64,000 nt of DNA, from positions 3,759,501 through 3,823,500 of the forward strand of contig JBBPUQ010000007.1 of NCBI GenBank assembly GCA_038501195.1. The letters run 5' to 3'. The translations under genes were made by a program, and so were the position numbers. Shown in pieces: positions 24,254 through 33,255 of this stretch. Source of the DNA: Nemania diffusa (taxonomy: Eukaryota; Ascomycota; Sordariomycetes; Xylariales; Xylariaceae). Within the stretch, counting starts at the first letter, position 1. Each line of letters opens with the position of its first letter. The notes under the pieces are model-generated. The model was not told the DNA's origin. It did no database searches and saw nothing but the letters and a program-made list of their open reading frames with translations.

Positions 24254-26192
24254 ATGAGCGGCGAGAGCCACGATGAGAAAATCCCCGCGCCAACCGCAGC
24301 GGCGGCGGACCTCATGGGGCCAGAAGCGCAGCCGATCGACCCAGAAGTCTCAAGGCGCGTCTTGCGCAAGATCGACAGATTCCTGATGCCGGCCATGGTG
24401 ATCGGTACGAGTGCCAAACCGCCTTATTTACATATCCCCTCCTATACTCATGAGTTAAACTAACACGGCTCTCGCCGCAGGCTACGGACTCGTGTATTAT
24501 GACAAGGTATCTCATCTCCCACTTGGCCCTGAATACACCCCCCTGGTAAGTTAATGAACTTACGTATGGCTTTAGGCCATCCTGGGCAGCGCCGCGCTCC
24601 TCGGCATGACGGCGGATCTACAGCTCGCTGTCACAGACCCGGACACGGGCAAGACGGACACGTCGCGGCTGAGCTGGGCGACGTCCATCTTCTACTTTGG
24701 CCAGCTCGCCGGCTCGTACCCGATGACGTACTTACTGCAGCGCTTCAACACGCGCGCCGTCCTCGGGCCCGCCGTGCTGATGTGGGCGGTCATATGCGCT
24801 GCCACGGCGGGGGTGAGGACGTGGCAGGGGTTGCTTGTGCAGCGGTTTTTTCTCGGTAGGGCCTCGTCCCTCTCTCCCTCTACCCCTATATATATATACA
24901 TATATATATATCTAAATCTTTAAAACGGCGGAGACTGACGGACGGAACGCAGGCTTCACGGAATCCATCGTCCCAACAGCCTTCATGACGACAGTCAGCA
25001 CCTTCTACACGCAATCCGAGCAAGCCCTGCGGCAACCCCTCTGGTTCTCCGGAACCGGGTGGTTCACCATCATCGGCGGCGCGCTGACCTACGCCGTCGC
25101 GCACGTCCCTTCTTCCAGTCCCCTGCGGCCCTGGCAGGCCGTCTACGTGCTCGCGGGCGGGCTGACCTTCCTCTTCGGGCTCTGGTGTTTCGCGCTCCCT
25201 GCCTCGCCGCTGGACGCGTGGTTCTTAACCCCTGAGGAGCGAGCTGTGGCGGTTGAGCGCCTGAGGGCAGGACACACGGGCGTGAGGAATAGGAGTGTCA
25301 AGACGGCGCAGATTTGGGAGGCGGTGTGGGATGGGAAGGTCTGGCTTGTGGCGCTGATTATGGGGTCCGCGTACGTTGTCTGATCTATTATTGTCACTGT
25401 TACTATATCCCCCTCTCGACTCTCAATGATCGCAGTGACCGCATCGCTAATGACTTCGCGGTACTATACAGCTACACCGTCAACGGCGCCGTAACAGGCT
25501 TCGGCCCACTCATCGTCTCAACCTTCGGGTACACCTCCCTCGAAGCCATCCTCTTCCAATTTCCCCTCGGCGCCATCAGCGCCCTAGGCATGACGCTCCT
25601 AGGCTGGCTCTGCAGCCGCCGTCGCGGCCTGCGGATCCCCTCCCTCGTGCTCTGCTGCCTGCCGGTGATAGCGGGGTACATCATCATCTGGAAGTCATCC
25701 TGGGGCCACCGACCCGCCGCGCCCGTGGTAGGCTACTCGCTGCTGGGCTTCTTTGGCCCCGTGGTGGGCCTTGCCGTGGCGCTGGGGGCGGGTAATGTCG
25801 CCGGCGCGACCAAGAAGAGCTCCACAGCCGCCGCTGTGTTCGTCGCGTACTGTGTTGGTAATATTGTCGGGCCGCAGCTTGTGCGCAGCGAGACTAAGGC
25901 CGAACATTACCCCGGGCTCTGGACCGGCTTAATCATCTTGTACGTTAGGATGACACTCTTCCTCATTCCTAAAGTTCTTTACTCTCTACTCTGGACATGT
26001 GAGAACTGATAGCGCTAATCTTTGTTGTGTAGTTACGTCGTTACGATCCTCGCGACGTCTGCGCTGTATGTTATTCTCTTTCGCGAAAATAGGAGGCGGG
26101 AACAGCTGGGGCTTGATGAACGAGAAAAGGACCGGGTCGCCTTTAAGGATTTGACGGATATGCAGAATCCATACTTTAGATACGTGCTATAG
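24254..26192 (+). CDS. MFS transporter, Dal5-type anion:cation symporter family
   Basis: A plasma-membrane carrier of the fungal allantoate/nicotinate-type ACS family; substrate unknown. Six exons: 24254-24404, 24481-24506, 24576-24855, 24953-25370, 25472-25939, 26033-26192. Phases close exactly, giving 500 aa. Seen: the cytosolic N-tail ending VLRKIDRFLMPAMVIGYGLVYYDK, then about 12 hydrophobic segments, with FYFGQLAGSYP, NGAVTGFGPLIVSTFGYTS and ILFQFPLGAISALGMTLLGW as family-typical stretches. Exon 2 has only 26 bp. The fourth intron has two usable acceptors, 25435 and 25471, 36 bp apart and in the same frame. I prefer 25471 because the product then matches the usual spacing between LIM and NGG in the family. 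Convergent with the But2 gene. Confidence 0.85.
24889..24912 (+). repeat. (TA)n run inside an MFS-gene intron
   Basis: A TA/CATA microsatellite fills the middle of the third intron (24856-24952). It is not coding and is likely to vary in length. Confidence 0.6.
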
Positions 26193-26543
26193 GGGTAGTT
26201 ATAACCGTCGCTGACGACATATATAGCCATTAGTCTCTTAGGCCAGAAATGAAGGTAAATGGGGCATCGCAAGCCACCATGATGTGGATGCAACACATAT
26301 AATAACAGGTACTTAGTTGATCCAGCTTAGCGCTTAGGCTCACATCGCGTATACCTTGACTTGAGTAGAAATTTCATAGTCACCGGATTATCTCCTTGAC
26401 ATATAAACCAAAATTTGTATGTTATTCCACCAACTAACACAGGAGATAGACATATAGACTGCTTCCCGTATAGATCAGAGAATTTAAACAAATCCAGTAA
26501 TTGTTACTCTTATTGCGCAATACAACGCGCCATCGTAAATCCC
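26193..26543. terminator. Shared 3' region of convergent MFS and But2 genes
   Basis: About 350 bp, AT-rich, between two converging stop codons. It must hold both polyadenylation regions. No single AATAAA-type signal stands out clearly enough to place one. Confidence 0.35.
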
Positions 26544-28106
26544 TTAAGACACGGTAACATACAGCCCAATAGGACAAGGGTTATAATCCTGAAAGTACCT
26601 AAAGTCCGTCGCGTTCCCCCCACCCCCAGCACCGCTCATCTCAAACGTCACACTCCCCTCGGCCGGACACACCAGTGCCGCTACCGTGTACGCATTCCCC
26701 GGCACGAGCGTCGTCTCGTTATACGCCTCCGCCACTGCCGGCAAGCTAGCATAGCTCGTGCCCTCTGAGACGGCCCCGTCGAGCCGCGCGAAGCGCACGG
26801 CGCCCGAGCCCATGAGGTTGTAGGACGACGTCTCGAGTTGGCTTTGCGTCGGCAGGTAGAAGACGGCCGTGCACGTCTTCCCGGCTGCCGAGGACGGGAT
26901 GTCGAAGGTGAAGGCTGTGGATACGGTCGCGTTCACGGCGCCGAAGTACGATGTCCCTGCTGCGAAGGAGGGGTTCGCGCTGTCGAGGGGGATGATGAGG
27001 TGTGGGAATTCGTAAGCGCCGGGGGTGAGATCGCCGGGACAGGAGGAACCCGGGGTTCCGCTGGGGGCGGGGGGACTGCCGGTTCCGGGCGTGGGGGAGC
27101 CGGTGGGAATCGAGCTTATAAGCGCGGCGTACGAGGTTAATCCACCCAATGGAAGCGCAGCAGCTGTCGTGGTTCCTGATGGGACGCCGCCAGCGCTGCC
27201 GGCGGGGGACGAAGCGCCGGTAGGTATCGAGCTTATAAGTGCCGCGTACGAGGTCAGTCCTCCTAATGGCAGGGCCACAGCCGTCGTAGTTCCAGACGGC
27301 CCGCTACCCGGGGGCGAAGCACCGGTCGGGATCGAACTTATAAGCGCCTCATACGAGGTTAGCCCTCCCAATGGCAGTGCGGCAGCAGTTGCCGTGCTCC
27401 CAGACGGAGCAGTACCGGGAGCAGTACCGGGAGCGCTAGGAGGCGTGTTCCCACCAAGCGAGCTTATGAGGTCCCGGTACGAGGTCAGTCCACCAAGCGG
27501 CAGCGTAGCGCCACTCGCACTCCCAGGGCTAGGGGCACTAGTGGGCGCGCCCGCATTCCCCGTAGACCCCATGCTCACAAGGTCCAAGTACGAAGTCAAC
27601 CCACCTAGCGGCAGCGTGTTCGTACTCGTGCTCGTACCAGAGCTCACAGTCGGGGACGCGCCGCAGCCCCCCGGGAAGCACCCGTCGGCATACAGCCTGA
27701 CCTCGCCGCACGGCGAGCCGTGCGGCGCGAGGGAGATCATGGCGAGGCCATCGGCGCCCGTATCGCACGCGTAGAAGGTCGACTGCCCCTTAAACGACAC
27801 GGCGCCGTCGCACGCGATGGCGAAGCCCGCCTCGGGACCCTGCGCGGCGTCGCACTGCAGCACGAGCGCCGGCGGCGTCCACCAGCAGCCCCTGCCTTGC
27901 GCATCCGTCACTGTGTCTCCGGTGACCGTGAAGTTCGCTGGCGTCTCACTGGGTCCGGCGCGGGCCTGGCCGCTGTCGAATTGGCCCACGGGAGCCGCGA
28001 GGGCGCCGTCGGTGCGCAAGTGAAAGGAGCAGGCGCTCTGGCGGCGCAGGGCGAGGGCGCTGGCTCCGCGGAGGAGGGAGGTGATGAGGATTAATTTTTG
28101 TAGCAT
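26544..28106 (-). CDS. Secreted cell-wall protein: PIR1-like domain, LPLGGLTSY repeats, But2 domain
   Basis: A single exon of 520 aa. A signal peptide (MLQKLILITSLLRGASALA) is followed by LRRQ, a possible dibasic processing site. Residues about 26-145 resemble the C-terminal domain of PIR-type wall mannoproteins (CSFHLRTDG..., DAQGRGCWW, FYACDTG). Then come five copies of a unit built on LPLGGLTSY-x-x-LISS (about 160-332), joined by Gly/Pro/Ser/Thr linkers. The C-terminal about 170 residues match the But2 C-terminal fold (AYEFPHLIIPLDSANP, FDIPSSAAGKTCTAVFYLP). The protein is expected in the wall or outside the cell; no enzyme activity is implied. The locus is GC-rich with strong codon bias, which is why the complementary strand is also open. 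The But2 assignment is firm; the PIR call is less so. Confidence 0.85.
   Translation of the reverse strand: MLQKLILITSLLRGASALALRRQSACSFHLRTDGALAAPVGQFDSGQARAGPSETPANFTVTGDTVTDAQGRGCWWTPPALVLQCDAAQGPEAGFAIACDGAVSFKGQSTFYACDTGADGLAMISLAPHGSPCGEVRLYADGCFPGGCGASPTVSSGTSTSTNTLPLGGLTSYLDLVSMGSTGNAGAPTSAPSPGSASGATLPLGGLTSYRDLISSLGGNTPPSAPGTAPGTAPSGSTATAAALPLGGLTSYEALISSIPTGASPPGSGPSGTTTAVALPLGGLTSYAALISSIPTGASSPAGSAGGVPSGTTTAAALPLGGLTSYAALISSIPTGSPTPGTGSPPAPSGTPGSSCPGDLTPGAYEFPHLIIPLDSANPSFAAGTSYFGAVNATVSTAFTFDIPSSAAGKTCTAVFYLPTQSQLETSSYNLMGSGAVRFARLDGAVSEGTSYASLPAVAEAYNETTLVPGNAYTVAALVCPAEGSVTFEMSGAGGGGNATDFRYFQDYNPCPIGLYVTVS
27110..27625 (-). repeat. Five tandem repeats encoding LPLGGLTSY units
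   Basis: Repeats spaced about 104-126 bp apart (centres near 27130, 27249, 27353, 27479, 27589). Each encodes a nine-residue LPLGGLTSY core and an LISS-type tail. The three copies nearest the But2 domain (AALPLGGLTSYAALISSIPTG) are almost identical, while the outer two (YLDLVSMG, YRDLISSLG) have diverged, suggesting recent expansion from the C-terminal side. Confidence 0.85.
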
Positions 28107-28997
28107 GGTGACTACTTACGCGGAATATATATAGTTACTACATGAAATAAAGGGGTTAGAGACTCACCCGGAAACCGTAGGTGGACAGACCTTGGGTTAA
28201 AAGGGGGAGGAATGCCATATCTAAGCATCCCTAAGCACTTCCAGTATTTCGTCATGGTTGGTATAGATGCTATACAGGTAGACTTCGACGGTCTTGCTAG
28301 GCAACACCATCCGTCAGGTCGGTGTCATTATAGGGTCATATTGGATGTTCTGGGGAAGGGCTGTCTCCACGTGGGGGGGGCTTTAGCACTGCCCTAGTAT
28401 TTCACAGGTTGGGTTCAACAGGGTCCAGCAGGGTCCAACAGGGTCGCATGCCGAAGGCGGTAATCATGATCTAGGGAATACAGATCTTGTGCTTCCGGGT
28501 CACAGCAGGGCGCACGCTTATGAAAGAGAAGCCCTGCCGGTACCGCGCTGTGTTACCTAGATTTTCTCTCTGGACAGAAACATAGACTTTGTGTCAATCG
28601 GAATCGGGATCCCTATAGCTTTAGCTCACATTGAGACACGAGCTATTTATATGGTGATTGATATCAAAATGCAGATGAGAAGATATAGAAGAGCAGGGGA
28701 CAATGATGCTGATCAGATTCAATGAAAGATATGTCGGGTTGTGGTGTTAAGTCGCTACGTGAAGCTCGCCTTGTGGCACATTTTTGACGATTCTACTCAG
28801 TCTCACGCTCCTTTCACTTATGTCTGTAATATTCCTATGTCGGACTGAAATATTCCACAGCAATGGGAATAAATAAGGCGGGGAGCAAGAAAAAAACCTG
28901 GGTGAAACTCAATATGGTAGCTACCTTTCCCGAGCTTTAAGCTCATCAGCATAGTAGCCAGTGAGATGTTGTGTGAGAGTGTAAGTGCATTGATTTT
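28107..28997. other. Intergenic, But2 gene upstream region
   Basis: No coding frame is supported. A TATATATA lies at about 28119-28127, very close to the But2 start. Near 28410-28446 a 12-base GGGTCCA(G/A)CA-type unit occurs three times in tandem. Otherwise featureless. Confidence 0.4.
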
Positions 28998-29347
28998 CTA
29001 GGTCCTGGCATGAGACGTGGAGAGGAGTTCTGGGCTGGCTGAGCTTGTGCTCTCTCTGTCCACCGCCGCCCCTTCGTCCTCGTTATTGCCACCTGTATAA
29101 AACGTACGGTCAGCATTAATGTATAATGATAATTATGAGGGGTCGGTAGTGATTCACCATCCAGCTGGGCTATTATAGCACGCAAGGCCTCTTCTACGGC
29201 GGCAGTCCGGGCTTCTGCGGCAGCAGTCCCGGGTTGTGCAGCGGCGGTATGGGCTTCTATGGTGGCGGCGATACGGGCTTCTATGGCGGCGATACGGGCT
29301 TCTACTGCGGCTATGGCGGCGCGAATGCGAGCATATGGCCACGCCAT
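28998..29347 (-). CDS. Small Ala/Arg/Glu-rich hypothetical protein (two exons)
   Basis: I do not recognise this gene. Exon 1 is 29158-29347 from MAWPYARIRAAIAAVEARI; exon 2 is 28998-29092. The 65 bp intron (GTGAAT...ATACAG) closes in phase and gives 94 aa ending LLSTSHART. Residues about 8-55 are heptad-like repeats (AAIEARIAA, AAVEARIAA), a probable alpha-helix or coiled coil. The exon 2 tail is acidic and Ser-rich (GGNNEDEGAAVDRESTSS). A start five codons upstream (29362, MLQTTMAWP) is also possible. The open repeat and clean splice sites support a gene, but a repeat-derived frame without function cannot be excluded. Confidence 0.4.
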
Positions 29348-29362
29348 GGTTGTTTGCAACAA

Positions 29363-30660
29363 GATCTGTATCTCACGTGAGCTCTATGCATGATGCCAGT
29401 GCAATATGGGCATATAGCATACAATGGACGACATGATGGTGCCTGAAGAGGCACTACTAGTAGCGTCATGGCGGCTCGCATGAGACGAGGGCCGTAAAGC
29501 GAGAGTGCACCTTCCTCTACATGTTCTTTCCCTATACAGCTCCTATTGAGAAGCTATATAGGGAGAGAGCGGCCCGCGAAACGTATGTTGCTACGTCATG
29601 ACGTGCGACTGCTTAGGCAATTTCACACAAACAGATCCCATATTCCAGAAGACTACATTAGGTAGGTAGGTACCTACTTATTCTGCAATGTCACAGCAGA
29701 AACGATACGTACGACCATAGCCTCCAGAGAACTCGGCATCCCGTCCGCTCTGCCCTAGATAAGCTGGAGAGCGCCAGATCAGTAGTCGGGTCGGTGACGA
29801 CCGGCGAATCCCTGGTGTTGCACGTTTTTTTTTTTCCTTTTTTCTCTATCGATATGCGCATAGACATAGACAGACAAGTTATATAGGCGTGCAAGCCGTA
29901 ACTAAAAATAGCTTTCACCTAGACGGGGCTGAATACGCAGTTATACGCTACAAACAGCGTGTCGGATCTAGCGGACGACTGACAACGCACCACCAAAGAA
30001 AACGGCGGTTGCATTATTTAACTGACCATGGTTGACATATATAGGTTGTTTAAATATATAGGTAAGGCTCGACATTGACGTCCAGATGCACATAACCATT
30101 TGAAGCCTGGAATTCGTCTAAGATGTTGTAAGGTTATTGGGCAACTGACCATAGTTAAATACAAATAGTTGTTGTATAATCACATGACTAATGCCACCAA
30201 AAGCACAGCAGCACGTTAACGCCACTACTCGCACGTAACCACTAGGAAATCAGACAGCAATGCGTCCTCTGATATGTAGGATATACAACTGTATTTACTG
30301 TAACGGTATTTTTCCTCCTCGACCAAGCGGAAGAGGCGACCAAGATGTACATATAAAAAGCTGTCCCAAGTCTCGGCAAGAAACACGGCTTTCCCTGTCT
30401 ACCATTCTTCCCGCCGCACAACCCAAATAACGCCGATTCCCAAGATGCAGAGTTGCCGACCTATGTAGAACAATGTGTGCCCAAGCCTAGGCCCCTGCCG
30501 CCGTGCTCCGATCTGAGGCGAAATCTATGAATAAGCACGATACGAGTGCCGATATGCGTTTCCGTCCCTTGTCCCAAAACCACTTTGTGTGTGTGTGTCA
30601 TTAATCATGCCCAGCGCAAACCGGGTAGCTCTTTTTTGTTCCCTGTGCGAGTAGGTTTGC
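29363..30660. other. Intergenic stretch
   Basis: No gene is supported. It contains a poly-T/C run at 29826-29844, a GGTAGGTAGGTACCTAC motif at 29661-29677, and otherwise unremarkable mixed sequence. The 3' end of the CFEM gene lies at its right edge. Confidence 0.4.
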
Positions 30661-31207
30661 TTAGAGTGTCATCATGGCAGCGGCCACGGCGGTACCGAGG
30701 AATCCAAGCCCCATCGCGGGCCGGAAGGCGGCGGAGTCGGCATCAGCCGATGTGGTGGCGCTCGCGGCGCCCAGGGCGGATGTCACGATGGCCGAGGCGG
30801 AAGCAACGGCGGAGGCGTTCGGGTTGGCTGCGACGGCCTCGCAGATTTGCGTGGCAACTGAAGTGAGCGCTGCAAAACAGGGTGGTGTTAGCAAATTATT
30901 TTATTATGTTTTTATTTTATTTTTTTCAGAGAATGTTTTGGAAGGTTTGCTAGATGCAAAACGTACTGTTCAGTTCGTCGCCTTGGCAGTCTGAGATGAC
31001 GCAGGTCAGGGCGCCGGTGATGAAGGAGCTCTGGTTGGCGCAGAGGCATGTGAAGTCCGTCGTCGAGCAGCCGGCTGCGTCAGCGCCGTCCTGGAAGCAC
31101 GGTATGGCGCATGGGGGGAGGCTCTCTACGAGGTCGGGGAGTGACGTCGAGTTCTGGGCCGCGGCGACGGCGGCGAAGAGAGCGAGGGCGATTGTTGAGT
31201 ACTGCAT
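30661..31207 (-). CDS. CFEM-domain protein, probably GPI-anchored
   Basis: Exons are 30967-31207 and 30661-30869; the 97 bp intron closes in phase and gives 149 aa. There is a signal peptide of about 17 residues (MQYSTIALALFAAVAAA). The CFEM domain follows with all eight cysteines: LPPCAIPCF, AAGCSTTDFTCLC, LTCVISDC, and QIC encoded after the intron. The Asp of the CSTTD stretch is the residue that takes part in haem/iron coordination in Candida CFEM proteins. The C-terminus is Ala/Ser-rich and ends in a hydrophobic segment (MGLGFLGTAVAAAMMTL) after small residues, a typical GPI-anchor signal. Likely at the cell surface; roles known in the family include haem uptake, wall integrity and host interaction. 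Which one applies here cannot be said. Confidence 0.9.
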
Positions 31208-33255
31208 TGTGATGGATATTTGTGGTGTTGTGGTGTTCGGTTCGTTCGGCAGGTATGTTTTTCTTTATTTCTTTTAACTATTGTTTGTTTGTGAGGCGCA
31301 CGAGATTACTATGGCGATCGTACTCCGGTTTGGCCAGCCAAAAGAATTAAGTAGATTTGGATTCGTAATATGTACTAGAATGGGTCGTATAGGTATGTAG
31401 CTAGCTGATGGGGCTCAATTCACACAAGACGCAGAGCAAGCGAGCGAAGCGGCGAAACTAGCGAGAGAGATAAACAAAGACGGAAAGCAAAGATGAATAG
31501 CGAAAGAGTTCGGAATTTAGTTGATGGGAAGGAGAGGATTGAGAGTCGGTGTTTGAGAATGGGTTTTCTATGACCTTGACACAATGAGCGATCTCTTCTG
31601 ATACAACTTGGCTTAGCCTAGCCACCTCGTATTTGGCACAATCGATCTCCCGATTTTTAGCGGGTTTGGTTGGCTGGGCCACTTGCAAATCGCTAACACA
31701 GCCACCGCGACCAGTACCCAACTTGACCGAGCCGCGCGTTATCCGTGTCAGATTGGGGGTCTGCTGTACCGTTTAGCAAGCACTGACTGTATATACCTAC
31801 TGTTAGGTACTTACGTAACTGCTATGTACATTACTTATATACCTCCGTATATACATATGCTACTTCCTGTGTTTGTTGAATTGTGGAATATGTTCCAGTC
31901 GAAAGCACTACCTGCTAAATTAAGGTTCACAGCTACCCAGCCCAGAGGGCAGCTGATACATGCTTACTTGCCTACGCAAAACAGCAGGATCGAGGAAGCC
32001 ATGCGTGCATTCAGCTGAGGCGTATCTGAGGCTGGTAGCTGTACGGCGTAAGACCGTAGGTAGGTACATAGGTAACGCTAAAGACCCTTCACAGTGTGTA
32101 TGTACGTCATTCTATCGGGGAAACACGTGGTGGGGCCAAAAACGCTCTAGGGGTCTAGGCTAAACAATTTCTGGGTTCGATGAAACTGGGGCAAGTTGCG
32201 GATGAGTGAGTTTCGATTCAGCTGATTGGACCATGACGTCAGAACATCATGGCTTAGCGGTTACTAAGTCCTTACCTTTCTGGCCCCGTTGTTCTGTAGG
32301 CAACAGAATAACTACCGATTATACCGAAACAACACAATGAGATTGTTTGTTTGGGGTTTCTTGCAGCGTCCATTGGGGTCTAGGTATAACACAGCCTCTT
32401 GTAGGGTAGGTAACTGCAGCATTGGCTCATTAGATACGGTAGCATAGGAGAACCTGCTATCTCCATTCACGACATTACACTGTAGCAGTTTTTGAAATTC
32501 AGTACTGTTAGTAATCACCTACTAACTACACCCGATACCACGGGAACCAACTAGCTTTGCTGTCCGGCTCCTCCGGTACGAGTCTATAAACCGTAACACG
32601 CGGACCGCCAAGTTTGACAGTCGAGCTACACTAGTACGACGGGAGCGCAGGAGCTACGACACCTGTGTAGCACTGGTATTTCAGCCGCTGTCGGACATAT
32701 GTATTCAAGCTGTGAATATTGAAAAAGGATTCAGATAGTAAGATGGGAATGAAACCAAATACGTACTCCGCGGGCAATCTAGCCGATGGGGGTTGAGTTT
32801 TATTGCTACCAAATAGGGGTAAAATGAGAGGAGAAGATACGGACGCGCTCCTTGCTATGATTTGAATTACTTATAATTTCGTTACCCTATTTCCCATCGT
32901 ATTCAATTCGAAATGGGCATAGAAGAGTGCGCGTGCTCTATGAACAATGATAAGAGTTGACTTTAGACCAGGGCATGCTATTCAATTCAAGGGCACACGT
33001 GTATACCCGTCCCGCTACTGGCCGGCTCGGTAAGGTCTTAAGATGGATACATGATCGGCGTGTATATACAGTCGTTTAGTAAACAAGGAGAGCCAGCTAA
33101 ATTATAGATTCTGCAAGAAATGTAGAGCCATCTCCAAGTCTAAGCTACGCAGTAGGGTATATTTGCAATCTATACAACCTTGCCTTCTCTCTAAATGAAA
33201 TCGCAGAACAACATTCGCTAAATATATCAAATCCCCCTCCTCTTGCACTCTCTCC
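31208..33255. other. 2 kb intergenic region
   Basis: No gene is supported on either strand. The left 200 bp are the CFEM promoter side. AGGTAC-type motifs occur at about 31805 and 32060. The right end, to 33255, is the 3' side of the glycosyltransferase gene. Mostly AT-leaning sequence with many stops in all frames. Confidence 0.4.

Noticed and set aside
27025..27774. Long plus-strand frame opposite the But2 gene
   Set aside because: It is the GC-rich shadow of the repeat-bearing secreted protein on the other strand; no initiation context and no family.
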